DNA of 64,000 nucleotides from Simmondsia chinensis (lineage: Eukaryota; Streptophyta; Magnoliopsida; Caryophyllales; Simmondsiaceae): NCBI GenBank assembly GCA_018398585.1, contig JAGTTD010000001.1:11658501-11722500 (forward strand), read 5' to 3'. The translations under genes and the position numbers were made by a program. The notes under the pieces were generated by a model. The model had not been told where the DNA came from and ran no database searches. It worked only from the letters and a program-made list of their open reading frames with translations. Below are positions 20,568 through 32,403 of this stretch, one piece after another; the first letter of the stretch is position 1; the number at the start of each line of letters is the position of its first letter.

Positions 20568-22387
20568 CCCATGGAGTTTAAAACATACTCCATGTAAATT
20601 TTTGCTATGCTAGACGCAAAGAATGGACGTGCTAATGCAATGAAATGGGCATATTTAGTGAACCTATCAATGATTACCCAAATAATGTCCCTTCCATTAG
20701 ACTTGGGAAGTCCCTCAATAAAGTCCATACAAATATGGGACCAAGGTCTAGATGGAATAGGAAGAGGTTGCAATAACCCGGGCATCCTAACATGTTCATT
20801 TTTATTGCGTTGACAAACATCACATTCAAGCACAAATTTACGAACAAATTGCTTTAAACCTTTCCAATAAAAGGATTGTTTAGCTCGTTTATAAGTAGCA
20901 GCCGTACCAGAATGACCACCTAAGGCATGGTTATGCACATTTTCAAGGAGCTTTGTACGCAAATCACCATGAGTTCCTATGACTAGTTTACCTTTATGAC
21001 GTAGAATACCACCATCTAATGTATATTTTGGACATGAATCCTTATCTATACTTAATTTTCTTATTATTTCCAGTATTTCCACATCTTTTTTATAACTCTT
21101 TTCTACTTCTTGTGCCCAAAGAGGTACAATAACAGATACTGCATTAAATTCTGCACCATACAAACTGTTTTCTGCACAATTTGGTTCGTTTGCTGCAGAA
21201 GCAGATCTACTTACTGCATGACCCGAGCCATTAGCTGCAGAACACAGTAAGCTAGCTGCAGGATCAGGTCTATTTGCTGCAAAACTAAGCCTCGACAATG
21301 CATCTGCAGCTCTATTTTCACTTCCTTTCCTATACATTATGCCATAATGTAATCCCATTAATTTACTAAGGCCTTTCTTTTGTAAGGGTGTGGAAATTCT
21401 TTGTTCTAATAGGTGTTTTAAGGCCTTGTGATCAGTTTTGATAAGGAAGTAATGTCCCTCTAAATAGTGCCTCCACTTAGAGATAGCCATGAGTATAGCA
21501 AGGTATTCCTTCTCATAGATGGAAAAACCCTGTTCTCTAGGCTTGAAAGGTTTACTAAGATAAGCAATGGGTTGTCCATCTTGCATAAGGACAGCCCCTA
21601 TACCATCATGACTAGCATACGTTTCTAAAATAAATGGTTTGCTAAAGTCGGGTAACCTTAGTACAGGTGCATCACACATTGCCTCCTTAAGGGTTTGAAA
21701 TGATTCAGGAGCTTGTTCATTCCATATAAATGAGTTTTTCTTTAATAGATTAGTTAAAGGTTTTGCAATTAAGCCATAGCCCGGTATGAATTTGCGATAA
21801 TACCCAGTTAAAACTAGGAAACCTCTTAAAGACTTAAGGTTATTAGGTATTGGCCAATTCTTCATTGCCTCGATCTTGGATGGATCGGTAGAGACTCCAT
21901 CCTTAGAGATCAAGTGGCCTAGGTACTCAATGGTCTTTGTCCCAAAAGAACACTTTGACAATTTAGCATAAAGTTTATTAGCCCTAAGTACTCCTAAAAC
22001 CGTATGCAAATGCTCAAAATGCAAAGACCAAGATGAACTGTATATAAGTACATCATCAAAGAACACCAAAACAAACTTCCTAAGATAGGGTTTAAACATA
22101 TCATTCATTAAATATTGGAAGGTTGCCGGTGCATTAGTAAGGCCAAAAGGCATTACTCTAAACTCAAAGTGACCGTGGTGTGTTCCAAAGGTGGTTTTAT
22201 GGACATCCTCTTCTTTCATTCTAACTTGGTGATAGCCATGCCTAAGATCAATTTTAGAAAAGAACTCCGAACCATGCAATTCATCCAATAAATCATCAAT
22301 TAAGGGGATAGGAAACTTATTTTTAATGGTTAAATCATTAAGTTTCCTATAGTTTGTACACATCCTCGTAGTTCCATCTTTTTTCAT
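20525..22387 (-). pseudogene. Reina-like reverse transcriptase, RNase H and integrase N-terminal half
   Basis: A 620-codon open frame. RT: KKDGTTRMCTNYRKLNDLTI, FSKIDLRHGYHQVRM, MPFGLTNAPATFQYLMND and the catalytic FFDDVLIYS. RNase H follows with ETYASHDGIGAVL and FSIYEKEYLAIL. The linker before integrase contains a degenerate repeat rich in SAAN. Integrase has GGHSGTAATYKRAKQSFYWK, CDVCQRNKNEH and DFIEGLPKSNGRD. The frame is lost near 20560 by a frameshift into the next segment. Upstream, TAA at 22391-22393 separates it from the ASPV motif in the preceding segment. Confidence 0.92.
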
Positions 22388-22393
22388 GACAAG

Positions 22394-22663
22394 TTAGACC
22401 GGTGAAGCATAGGGGCTATGACTAGGTTGAATGAAAGAGTTCTTAAGTAAGTCATCAATATGCTTTTCAATTTCAGATTTATGCAAATAAGAATGTCTAT
22501 AGGGCCTTAGGTTGACTAGTGCAGCACCAGGAATAAGTGGTATAGCATGATCTTGGTTGCGTTTAGGTGGCAATTGGGCAGGTTCTTCAAATATATCAAC
22601 AAACTCAACCAAAATACTTTGTAAATCTAAGGAATATGCATCAAGGGAGTTGAAAGAATGCAA
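22394..22663 (-). pseudogene. Reina-like protease-RT junction segment
   Basis: It reads HAIPLIPGAALVNLRPYRHS and ends SFIQPSHSPYASPV, the conserved lead-in to the gypsy RT domain. A stop separates it from the following KKDG motif. Upstream, the frame is interrupted near 22664-22760. Confidence 0.88.
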
Positions 22664-22759
22664 ACCAAAGTGTTGAGAGTCATTCTCAACACTTAAAATC
22701 TGTCCATAGCAGCACGCAGCACCATTGTGAAGTGCCTTGAATGCCTCTTCTGCAGAAAT

Positions 22760-23586
22760 CTAGTTGAAGCCCTTGTCCACACCTGCTCCCTGCAAAAACA
22801 ACCTTTTCACTTCCTTTTGGATGATCAAGTTAAGCTTAGCAAAGTCAAAAAGAATAGGACTATGCAATGTTGACCAATCTACACCAAGTAATAGATCACA
22901 TCCACCTAATCTAAGGGTCCTAAGGTCATAGCTAAAGGTTTGGTCATGCATTTTCCAAGTGAAATTGGAACAAATAGTGTGTGAAGAAGTCTTTTCACCA
23001 TTAGCTACGGTAAAAGTGAGGGTAGGACATATTTTAAGCTTAAATCCACTGGCCTTAACCACCCTAGGATCAACAAAGCTATGGGTTGATCCACTATCAA
23101 TCAAGACCAAAACTTTGCTTTTCTTAACCCATCCTTGGATCTTTATGGTCCTATGGTTGGTATTTTCATTACCCGCACTCTTGATAATAGACATAACTAG
23201 TGGTTCTTCTTCTATAAGGTCCCCATTGAAATTTTCTTGGCCTAATTCTTCAGGTTCTGCAGCAAGAACCTCATCACTAGGTTCCTCCACCTCTACCGCA
23301 CTTATTTGTTTGTTTTGACATATATGACCAGGGTAATATCTTTCACCACATTTATAACAAGCAGGTAAAGGCCTATTGGAATCAAAAGCACAAGAACTAA
23401 AGCCAAGATTAGTTGATTGTTGGTTGAAGCTAGTAACAAACCTCTGAGGCCCTGCAGAAGAGCCTCGCTGCGGCACACCAGAACTAGATTTCTGGTTCTG
23501 TTGGGTTCGTCCAGCAGTAAAGCTTTCTTTACTTGATTGTGCATTAGTTTGGACATTAAATTAGGGCCTTTTGTAACTAGAGGCAA
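22760..23586 (-). pseudogene. Reina-like zinc knuckle and aspartic protease
   Basis: The zinc knuckle is CYKCGERYYPGHIC (near 23330-23370), of the variant CCHC form usual in chromoviruses. The protease is recognised by VLVLIDSGSTHSFVDPRVVK with the D-S-G intact, and GGCDLLLGVDWSTLHSPILFD in the C-terminal half. The frame from 23476 to 22760 is continuous. Upstream 23586-23302 is read in a different frame, which indicates a frameshift at the end of gag. Confidence 0.88.
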
Positions 23587-24700
23587 AGTTAGGTGGGTTC
23601 TTGGTTGAGTCAGGATGTGCTAACTCATAATGCCTAGCCAATTCAAATGCTTGTACCAGAGTTGTGGGTTTAAACATGGATATAGTATGATTAATTTTAG
23701 GTTTAAGCCCACTTAGGTAACTTGAAACAAAATACTCCTCATGCAAATGAGGATCATTTCTCTTCATATAGGCCTTGAGTTCCTCAAACTTAGTTTGATA
23801 TTCAAGAATTGAACCGGTTTGTTGTAGTTTATTAAATTCTTGGACTACATTCCTATACTTCTTGTCCCCAAATCGCACACACAAGTCGTCCACAAATTGT
23901 TCCCAAGTTAGGTCTTCATTCCCTAACAAATGGCTATCAAATCAAGTGGCAACATCACCAACTCAGTTGATGCCTAAAGTTTCCCATCTTTCTTGGATGG
24001 GCATATCATAGAACTTAAAGTATCTATCACATCTAAGGGCCCATCCTTGAGGGTTAGAAGGGTCAAAAACAGGGAAGTCAACCTTGGGATTATTCCTTTT
24101 AGGCCTCCTTTGCTGGTATTGATCCAAATCTTGGATTCTTGGACCAAAGGGTTGATTCCTTCTTGGGTAATGGGGTGTTTCTTGATCCATAGGATCAAGA
24201 TTTTCCTCCCTAATGGGGCCTAAGCTACTAGAAGCAAAGTTAGGTTCCATTGGGGCTTTACCGTTGTTGGGAGCATGGCTTGTAGGTGCTTGAAGTATCG
24301 GGGGTTGCTTTGGGGCAAGGTGGAGCCATAGAGTATTGGTCCTTTCTTGATTAGAGAGAAGCCTTTGCATGAGGTTTGTTTGTACCTCATCATTCTTGGC
24401 CAACTTTTCTTCAAATGACACCATCCTTTCTTCTTGTCGCTTAAAAGCTTCTTCTTGACGCCTAGAGGTCTCCCGGAGTTCTTGCAAACCATCATTTAGT
24501 TGCTCCTTTAGTTCAACCGACTGGTCTTGCAGCTGCAACAAGGCTTTGTCATGCCTCAATTGCAATTCTTGGACTCGATCATCCAAGGACAAGATCTTGC
24601 GGTACAAAAATTGAACTTGTTCTTCGACGGTCTCGGGTAAAGCTTCTGGTACTGCATCAGGCAGCAGTGCAGCAACAGTGGGCTGCCTTCTTGGACCCAT
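23561..24700 (-). pseudogene. Reina-like gag
   Basis: ATG at 24700 opens a frame with a long heptad-patterned region (residues about 25-110, coiled coil, EELRETSRRQEEAFKRQEER style). It is followed by a hydrophilic linker and the retrotransposon Gag core (VDFPVFDPSNPQGWALRCDR). Stops near 23930-23963 split it. It continues from 23929 with LTWEQFVDDLCVRFGDKKYR and EFNKLQQTGSILEYQTKFEE. The start fits because only 40 bases separate it from the 5' LTR primer site. Confidence 0.9.
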
Positions 24701-24723
24701 TTGTGCCTTCGTGAATCGGTTAA

Positions 24724-24740
24724 CGGAGCTCTGATACCAA
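24724..24740 (-). promoter_or_regulatory. Reina-like primer binding site
   Basis: On the minus strand, TTGGTATCAGAGCTCC lies two bases inside the 5' LTR. It matches the initiator tRNA-Met primer class. Confidence 0.88.
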
Positions 24741-24742
24741 GT

Positions 24743-25081
24743 TGTTATGACCCAATTGAGTTATGGGTCATAAACTTATGTTTTCTTGAAATTGATTGAG
24801 AGAAAGAGGGAGAGAAAGAGAAAAGAGAGTTAGGGAGAAGTAGAATTGAAGAAGAAAGTAAGGGAGAAAGAGAGAGTTAGAGAGGGAGAGAGAGAAATTG
24901 AAATTATGAATTTTATGAATCATCCAAAAATTGTTCATACAATTGATACTACCCCCCCTTTACCTAGGCAAAAGGGAAGCACACCAAAATCAGCAAGCAT
25001 CCAACAGCTGTAACTGATTTTCCCTCCAAAATATTTAAAAATTAGTTAGGTAATTTAATTACCAAACCCTAGAACATAACA
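24743..25081 (-). repeat. Reina-like 5' LTR
   Basis: A 339-bp LTR almost identical to 19306-19642, including the GA-rich tract. It ends on the plus strand in AACATAACA followed by GACCA, the target duplication. Confidence 0.92.
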
Positions 25082-25086
25082 GACCA

Positions 25087-25574
25087 TATCTTCGAAATCC
25101 CACATTGTTGGGGTTAAACTAACCTAGTAAGTGTAACATCAAACCTAAATGACATATGCATGCACAGAGAGATAGAGCATCGAAAATGAAAATCACCTTC
25201 AAGCAAAAGAGGCTGGAAGCAGAAGCAGAGGCGGGGACATATAGACGAACACATGAAGCAGAAGAGGTGGGGATAGACGACGAAGGGGCAGCAGGGGGGA
25301 AGCAGAGCATGGGAGGAAGATAAAGAGGCGAGGAAGAAGTTCACCATTTTTCTTTTATTTAATTCGAATAATTAAATTAAATATATTTCTTTTAAATTTT
25401 AAGTTCAAAAATGAAGTCGTTTAAGGTTTTTTTTTAATGTAATCCAAATAACCCATTAAAAAAATAAATTTTTTTAACTCATAACGACTTTGTTTTGATA
25501 AAGAGCCTGAAACAAATCCAAAATGACGTCATTCTGAGTAAGGGCATTTTCGTCTTTTTCACTTTCCGGGAAGC
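25087..25574. other. Right interior of the MULE
   Basis: This would be the 5' flank of the minus-strand transposase gene. A serine/cysteine-rich frame at 25114-25347 has no recognisable domain. I take it as leader or intron sequence. Confidence 0.5.
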
Positions 25575-25701
25575 CATCCTGCCGGAGAAGGTCCTTTTTA
25601 TTATTTCGGTAAAACCTCGGGGTCCTTTTAATTAATTCCAAAACGTCAGGGTCCTTTTTATAATTACCAAAAGGGTCAGGGTACTAAAATGTAAATAACC
25701 C
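25575..25701 (-). repeat. MULE right terminal inverted repeat
   Basis: Reverse complement of the left repeat, with the same AAAAGGACCCTG reiterations. Followed by the 9-bp duplication AAAAATTAA. Confidence 0.88.
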
Positions 25702-26880
25702 AAAAATTAATTTATAATTATCAACATCAACGATTAAAGGTTACAAACTCAATAGTCATTTCAATTAAATAAGTAACTAAAGCACAATACTTTAAAGTAT
25801 TTCTCACAATCAAGCAATTAATGTAACAAATAAATTATGCCAAAATTAAAAGTAATACAAAAGTCAAAAGGCTAAGACTTCATCTAACTCAGAAAGCAAG
25901 TTAGCTCTCCATTAAGGATGAACCGGTGAAGAAGGAGATATATAAACTCATGTCCGTCTTCACGCAAAATTTGCTGTCATTCCAATTTAACGAAAAATAA
26001 AGAAAATAAAAAGCTGAGAGAGGAGAAATGCAAGCGGTGCTGCCCAGGTTAAAACCAAAATAGAGTATTGAACCCCCAATCTCAACTCAAAACAGAGCTT
26101 AAATACGATCCCCCCTAAATCCGCTTCTGCTGCAGCGACACCCTAGACCAAGTTGGGCTGGACATGGATGATTGGGCTGGGCCGATGGTGACTGACGTTG
26201 AAGATGATCGAGGCCCGGCAACGTTGCTGGTGTCGGCCTCTGGTACTGAAGGCAGGTCTGGGCTGTAGGAGTTGGGCTGCGCATAATGAAATCAGTGAAG
26301 TTGGGCCGGTGCTGCGTGTTGAACTGGACGCAAGGCTGAAGGTGATAATGTCGTTGGGCTAAGATTGGGTGTTGGGCTTGCGTTTGTGGGCCGGTGAATT
26401 AAGGACTTGGGCTGGACTGTGTTATACGTTATTGTCCTTAATCTCGATTGACTTGATTTAATTGTTTATGCATCGAATTTTTGTTTTGTTTGCACCAAAA
26501 TTTAACAATTTCCAGAATCTTAATCTTCAAACCTATAAAACATTAAAATTTCCAAAATAAGTATATAACTATAATTAAACAGGTATAAAATAACTAAAAT
26601 AACAATTAAAATATGCGTAAATACGTGACGGATCAATGGGTTTGAGCGGGTACGGGTTGGGCTTGGCTCATACGATTTTGTCCCGATCTTCGATTGATTT
26701 GATTTAATTGTCCACACATCGAATTTTATCTTATTTGCACCTAAATTTTACAGTTTACAAAACTTTAATCTTTAAACCTATAAAACATAAAAATTCCAAA
26801 GTGAGGATATAGCAATAGTTAAACATATGCAAAACAGCTAAAAATAGCAAATAAAATATGCATAAATATGAGACACACCA

Positions 26881-28139
26881 ACACCCCCACACCTAACCTT
26901 TTCGAGTCCTCGAGCAGAATATAGGATAGACATAAGACTCAAATGACCAACTACCCCAACTTTCACCAAGTTTTTCGAGATTAACACATACGTTACAGTT
27001 CAAGACAAAATTCGATCATCTAGAGCATTCTCTAATTCCATAAATTCAAATAATTAAGCTTTAAAACTCATTAAAGGATTTCAGTAACAGTGTATCAACT
27101 AATAGAAACCATTCAAGCAATTTAAGCACACAGGTGAAAGGGATAGGATCTCATGCCATAGAATCTCCTCAAATTCTCGCATATAACCAAATACACCAAG
27201 GTTTTGTACACCCGTACTATTGAATCACCTAAATAGATGCCCATACTTTGAGAACTCTAAGCGGCTTATGAATGACCACTTTACAATATTTTGTCCTCAA
27301 AATAGAACAAAGAGGAACAACTTAATCATGAATGCATATTAATTTTCACTTTTTTTTTTCTTTTTCTTTGGAGGATTTTTTTTTTCTTTTTTTTTTTTTC
27401 CTTTCGTTTCCTCTTCTTCTTGTTTTTTTTTTTTTTTTTTTGTGGTCAAATTTTTGAACTTCTGCATAACAAATACCTCAACATTACAATTGACATTGAT
27501 GAACACGTATTTTATATCGCATCAAGAGTCAAAGATTCGGATAAGTCAATAGGGCAAGCAAACAAAACTCAAGACATATGAGATTGTTTCTCAAATTTTT
27601 CAGATTTCCCACAACAAGAAGGTCTAGTGCATAGTGAATATGTGCGCGACATGAGTAGAATCCATTAATATCAACATCGATCAACAATACTCACTAACAA
27701 GTACGCAGGAGAATCATTTAATTTCATTGAATCAAGAGAACATAATAGACAACTAATCCCACCATCATCATAAGATATACACTGATCAAGGAAAAATTTA
27801 GCTAAAATGTTATAATGCATGCTCAAAATACACAAAAAATGTTAAAAATTTGACTAAAAATGAGCATATCTAAATGAGCCTCACCCCTACACCTAAATCA
27901 TGCATTGTCCTCAATGCGGCAACATAAAGCACACAAAAAAAAAAAAAAAAAGATGAGATGGAGCGTTGCAACCTGACAAAGCAATGATCATGAATGGGCG
28001 TGAACAATTATGTATGATTCCTCCAAGTAACTAATCAGTTCAAAAGAAAAAACTAAAAACAAGAAATAACAAACCTAGGGTGCCTCCTAGCAGCGCTAAG
28101 TTATACGCTTTCAGCCGGGCGCAATAGGTCCAACAAAGA
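26881..28139 (-). other. Athila 3' non-coding interval with polypurine tract
   Basis: In many Athila-type elements an extra reading frame lies between pol and the 3' LTR. Here about 1.25 kb separates them without any frame over 60 codons that I recognise. Poly-T/pyrimidine tracts occur at 27350-27440. The polypurine tract is GGTGTGGGGGTGT at 26881-26893 on the minus strand. Confidence 0.6.
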
Positions 28140-29274
28140 TCAAGTATCAGTCATGGTGTCAATCATAGAGCCAACTTTAATAAGTTGTCGATCATCTATG
28201 CCACCCAACTCAACTATAGGTTTAAGCCTTTGACTATTTACAGTGAACGCACAACCATCTTTTGAATGGTATATCTCAATGACATCCGAGGGGTACACTT
28301 GCTTAACCATAAAAGGACCATCCCCCCTAGACCTCAACTTACCAGGAAAGAGATGCAGTTTAGAATTAAATAGCCAAACCTTTTGATTAGAAACAAATGT
28401 TTTCCTCAAAATAGTTTATCATGAAAAGCCTTGGTTTTAGCTTTATAAATCTTTGCATTCTCGTAAGCTTCATTTCTCAACTCTTTAAGTTCACTCAATT
28501 GAAGCTTTTGATTAGATCCAGCATAGTCTAAGTCAAAATTCAAAAGACTAGTGGCCCAATAAGCATGGTGTTTTAACTCAATCGGTAAATGACATGCCTT
28601 ACCAAAGACCAACCGATAGGGTGACATACCAAGTGTGGTCTTGAAGGTAGTGTAGTATGCCCAAGGAGCATCATTCAACCTAAGTGACTAATCTTTCCTA
28701 TTAGGATGAACCGTTTTCTTGAGTATAGACTTGATCTTAGAGTTTGAAATCTCTACTTGACCATTAGTTTGGGGATAATATGGGGTAGCAATATTAGGAT
28801 GCACTAAGTACTTCCTAAGAAGTGCCTCAAATAACCTATGAATAAAGTGACTACCACTATCACTAATGAGTGCTATAGCAGTACCAAAATGGTTAAAGAC
28901 GTGGTCTTTGACAAATTGCATGACCACCTTGTGGTCATTGGTCCGAGTAGGTATAACCTCAATCCACTTAGACACATGAAGTCAATACCCTAAACATCAA
29001 ATATCTCCATAATCAAAACGGGGTTCAAAGGCATCATGTCACGACGTGTCAATGCGCCTGTGTGCTGACAACGCTTACATGCAAGATAAAACTTGTGAGC
29101 ACCCTTAAACAGAGTAGGCCGATAAAAATCACATTGTAGGACTTTTGCAGCAATCCTACGACCTCTAAAGTGCCCTTCACATGCATATGAGTGAAAACAA
29201 AAAGATAAAATGCTATGATAGTCACACTCTGGAACACATTTGCGAATTACCTGGTCCGCACAATGTTTAAACAA
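28140..29274 (-). pseudogene. Athila-type integrase
   Basis: HHCC region: HSYACEGHFRGRRIAAKVLQ and CKRCQHTGALTRRDMMPLNP. The core is SKWIEVIPTRTNDHKVVMQF, ALISDSGSHFI (D) and YYPQTNGQVEISN (E). Downstream are [38 protein letters not shown] and KLRSRGDGPFMVKQVYPSDV, all typical of the Athila lineage. Stops or frame changes occur near 28985, 28680 and 28406. The first core aspartate (in the MEIFDV stretch at the end of the first segment) is present, lying before a stop. Confidence 0.88.
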
Positions 29275-29385
29275 GTCAGGGTCTTCCTAATAACAATGCT
29301 TTACTTAAGAGTAAAACCTATCATTTTCTTGCTTGGACCAAGATGGAATCTTACTTGTAGTAAGAAAGTTAACAATTTCTGTAAA

Positions 29386-29879
29386 CTAAGGACCATGTGA
29401 AAGGGAGACAACAAAAAGCTGCTCATCAGGAAAGGAGTCATGCAATGCAATAGATGGATTATAATGTTCAAAGTAAATTCTAGAAAGATGGTCAGCTACC
29501 ACATTCTCTGCACCTTTCTTATTTCTTATCTCAATATCAAACTTTTGTAGTAGAAGAATCTTTCTAATGAGCCTAGGTTTTGTTTCTTTCTTTCTGATCA
29601 AATATTTCAATGTAGAAAGGTCAGAATAGACAATGACTTTTGACCTCAAAAGATAGGAATGAAACTTGTCAAGCTTAAAAACAACAGCAAGCGACTCTTT
29701 TTCAGTGGTGGTGTAATGGCGTTGGGTATCATTAAGGTTTTACTAGCATAATAGATGACATGAGGCACTTTGTTCGCTCTTTGACCTAGGACAACACCTA
29801 TAGCAAAATCAGAAGCATCGCACACATTTTGAAAAAGAAGAGAGTGATCGGGGAGGCTGCATAATAGGGGCTGAAACAA
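29386..29879 (-). pseudogene. Athila-type RNase H region
   Basis: It reads VCDASDFAIGVVLGQRANKV (first RNase H aspartate) and VIYYASKTL. A frameshift near 29650-29700 leads into SKVIVYSDLSTLKYLIRKKE and a final AENVVADHLSRI. The conserved DHLSR marks the end of RNase H. Confidence 0.85.
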
Positions 29880-29969
29880 GTAATGATCTAAGCTTCTGGA
29901 AAGCTTCTAAGCAAGACTCGTCAAACTCAAATGATATGTACTTAGCTAGCAAACTAGTTAATGGTTTAT

Positions 29970-30317
29970 CTAACTTCCCGTGGTCCTTATTGTATCTTCT
30001 ATCGAAACTTGCTTGACCAAAGAAGCTCTAATTTGCTTCACATTTGAGGGAGGGGGCAAGTTAACAATCAAATGAATCTTAGCCTTATCAAACTCAATTC
30101 CCTCATTAGACAACCTACGACCCAATACAATTCCCTCTTGAACCATAACATGATTCTTCTCCCAACCCAAACCTTCTTTCATGTAAAGGTTCAACCTTCG
30201 TTGCATCTCTCTAGAAGATTTTGCATTTTCATCAAGGGGGTCACTAACTAGGGTAGGGGGAAGTGTTTGGTCAATCAAATCATCAACAACATCCACACTG
30301 AAACAACTGCGACTCAT
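29970..30317 (-). pseudogene. Athila-type RT remnant with the palm deleted
   Basis: The frame contains sequence preceding RT, then jumps from a Gag-Pol linker directly to WEKNHVMVQEGIVLGRRLSN and PPPSNVKQIRASL, which lie after the catalytic YxDD in intact elements. RT motifs 1-5, including both aspartates, are missing. The deletion point lies near 30170-30200. Confidence 0.8.
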
Positions 30318-30504
30318 CCTTACTAGTGGGTAACCACGAAGCCTTAAAAATATTTAACCTAATTGTTATGTTTCCAAAACTGACATCCATTACCCTGGAT
30401 CTACAGTTAATGGTGGCATTGGCCATCGCTAAGAAAGGCCGACCTAGAATGACAGGGATATGGTTTTTCGAATGACTAGAAGGTCCGATATCAAGCACAA
30501 GAAA
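30283..30504 (-). pseudogene. Athila-type protease C-terminal region
   Basis: It contains HIPVILGRPFLAMANATINC and MDVSFGNITIRLNIF, a highly conserved signature of Athila-type proteases. The catalytic D-[ST]-G lies upstream, in the stretch up to 30880 where the frame is broken by several stops and is hard to follow. Confidence 0.82.
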
Positions 30505-30887
30505 TCAGCAAGAAACAGGGCTTTGTCTACCTTCACTAGCACGTTAGCAAGCTCACTAGGGGAGACTCTACTTGGTCTATCTACTAACTGCAAGGTCGTT
30601 GTGGTGGGTTGCAACCCTCACTGGCTTAACTTCTCATAAACCGAGTAAGGAATAATGCTGACACTCGCTCCTAAGTCCAGTAAAGCCTTATCGATCTAGT
30701 AGTCTCCAAGTGAACAAGAGATGGTGGGGACACCAGGGTCTTGTACTTAATCAAAGTATCACACTTCAAAATGGAGCTCACTTGCTCGGCTAAAAACACT
30801 TTCTTAGGCAAATGTGCTCTAGATCACCTCTTTTGGTTCAGCAGGTCCTTAATGAACTTCGCATAGGCCGGGATTTCTTTGATTACA

Positions 30888-32403
30888 TTAAGAAGGGGAA
30901 TTTACTTGCCTAAAAGTTTCCAAAATGTCTTCCCAGTTCTTGTTCTTCACATTTGAATGTGTTGCAACTAAAGTCTGTGGGAGGGGCACTCTAGGTTCAT
31001 ATGAGGAAGGAAGATCTGAGGCTTTAGGAATGGGAGAAGGTTGTGTGACCTCATCGGTTTCCTTCTCTCTTTCCTCGCTCTTCTCTTTTCCTTCACCACT
31101 CATGGGCACTTCACTCTCTGCACTCACCCCATTGTCAACCTTCTTCCCACTTCTCAACACTGTAATGGACTTTGCTTATTCTTGGTGGGGAGGATAGTTG
31201 TCTTGCCTCACATAATTCTTAGGGTTTTCTATGGCTTGGCTAGGGAGTCTTCCCTCATCTCTCCTACCCAAAGCGTTAGCTAGCTAACCTATCTGGGTTT
31301 CTAGCTTTGAGATCGATTGTGTATGGGAGTGGAGGAGTTGGGAATTAGCTTCTAAACCCTTCAGCACACTCAAGACCTCCTCTTCAAAATTCGAATTAGA
31401 GCTCAACTTAGAAGGTTGGGAGTAGTTAGAAGCATACCCTTGCAGTTGAAAACCTAGAGGTTGTGTCATACCAGATGGTTGAGATTGTGGATTCAGTTGT
31501 TGTGGCATGAATTATCCTTCTCCTCCTTGCCTCCAGGAGAAGTTTGGATGGTTTCTTTATCCTGGATTGTATGTATTTGAGTATGGATCGTTCCTTAAGA
31601 ATCCTTGAGCTGAATTAACCTATTCTTGTAAATCCTCAACAAAGGGTGAAGCAGAGGGCCAATAATCAAATGTAGAATGAAAATACCAAAACATGCAGAA
31701 CAAGCACTATGCATGTTTTGAATATTAGACACATTATGCACAGTAGATAGAGTCAATGTCATATTAAATAAGGAAGTAAGTTGCTCCACAAAAGAGGCAA
31801 GAGAGTCTATTTTCTTATCTAAGATGGAGGTGTAAGCAACTTCATGTACTCGTCCTCTATTTAACCTAGAAGCATTCAAACGTGCATGTGTCCCAGATTG
31901 TTGTGAATTCTCATTCAGGTGTTTAAAAAGTTCCCATGCCTCATCCTCATTCTTCCCAAGGAATTGACCGCCACATGAGGCATCAACAGTTTGTTGACCC
32001 TTTTGATTCAACCCATAATAAAAATTTTGGACTAGTTGCCATTTAGTGATAGCATGATATAGGCAAGCGTGTAAAAGTTTCCTCAATCTATCCCAACTCT
32101 AATGGAATGCTTCACTGGGAAGTTGGGCAAAGGTATTAATGACTCTCCTAGTAGTGTTGGTCTTACTAATGGGATACAATTTCTTAAGAAATTCTTGTTG
32201 CATTTGAGTCCAAGTACTAACGTCCCATTAGGTAAGGTGCCTAACCAATACTTGGCCTTATCCTTCAAAGAGAAAGGAAAAAGGCGAAGTAGGATGGCAT
32301 CATCACTGACATTAGGAATCCTGAAGGTAGAATAAACCTCCATGAAACTGTCCAAATGTGTGTAAGGGTTTTCATCGCCTAAGCCTTGAAATAAAGGAAG
32401 CAT
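30888..32403 (-). pseudogene. Athila-type gag
   Basis: From 32403: FQGLGDENPYTHLDSFMEVY and RLFPFSLKDKAKYWLGTLP, the Gag core of Athila elements. From 32086: FYYGLNQKGQQTVDASCGGQ and EDEAWELFKHLNENSQQ. Further downstream, 31508-31284 is glutamine/serine-rich and 31160 starts MLRSGKKVDNG, the usual segment between gag and protease. Stops at about 32084, 31595 and 31284 break the frame. Confidence 0.85.

Larger units (their letters stand above)
19306..25081 (-). mobile_element. Reina-like chromovirus, nearly full length
   Basis: Minus-strand element of 5776 bp with LTRs 24743-25081 (5') and 19306-19642 (3'). It has a tRNA-iMet primer site and a G-rich polypurine tract. Gag, PR, RT, RH, IN and chromodomain are all present in order. 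Target duplication is GACCA at 19301-19305 and 25082-25086. The LTRs differ at about a dozen positions in 337 bp, so it is one of the youngest insertions in the stack. Length, short LTRs and domain order fit the Reina clade. A handful of stops and frameshifts inactivate it. Confidence 0.92.
16918..25701. mobile_element. Mutator-like element (MULE), split by a chromovirus
   Basis: Terminal inverted repeats of about 120 bp lie at 16918-17045 and 25575-25701, starting GGGTTATT(T)ACATTTTAGT. The 9-bp target duplication AAAAATTAA at 16909-16917 and 25702-25710 is characteristic of Mutator elements. Without the Reina-like insertion and its TSD the element is about 3.0 kb. On the left a plus-strand zinc-finger pseudogene reads inward. 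On the right side of the interior a minus-strand fragment resembling the N-terminus of MURA transposase is present. The catalytic DDE domain is missing, so it is non-autonomous. Confidence 0.85.
16382..26880 (-). repeat. Athila LTR C (3' LTR), interrupted by a MULE
   Basis: 16382-16917 and 25711-26880 form the LTR. On the minus strand it begins TGGTGTGTCTCATATTTATG at 26880, just after a polypurine-like GGTGTGGGGGTGT (26881-26893). The U5 end is at 16382. Its total of about 1.7 kb is longer than D because the first 200-240 bp of U3 are present twice (26640-26880 and about 26420-26637). Its GC-rich middle part differs from the other copies. Confidence 0.8.

Noticed and set aside
26896..28139. 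Envelope-like third frame of the Athila element
   Set aside because: No frame of meaningful length or membrane-protein pattern is present in this interval.
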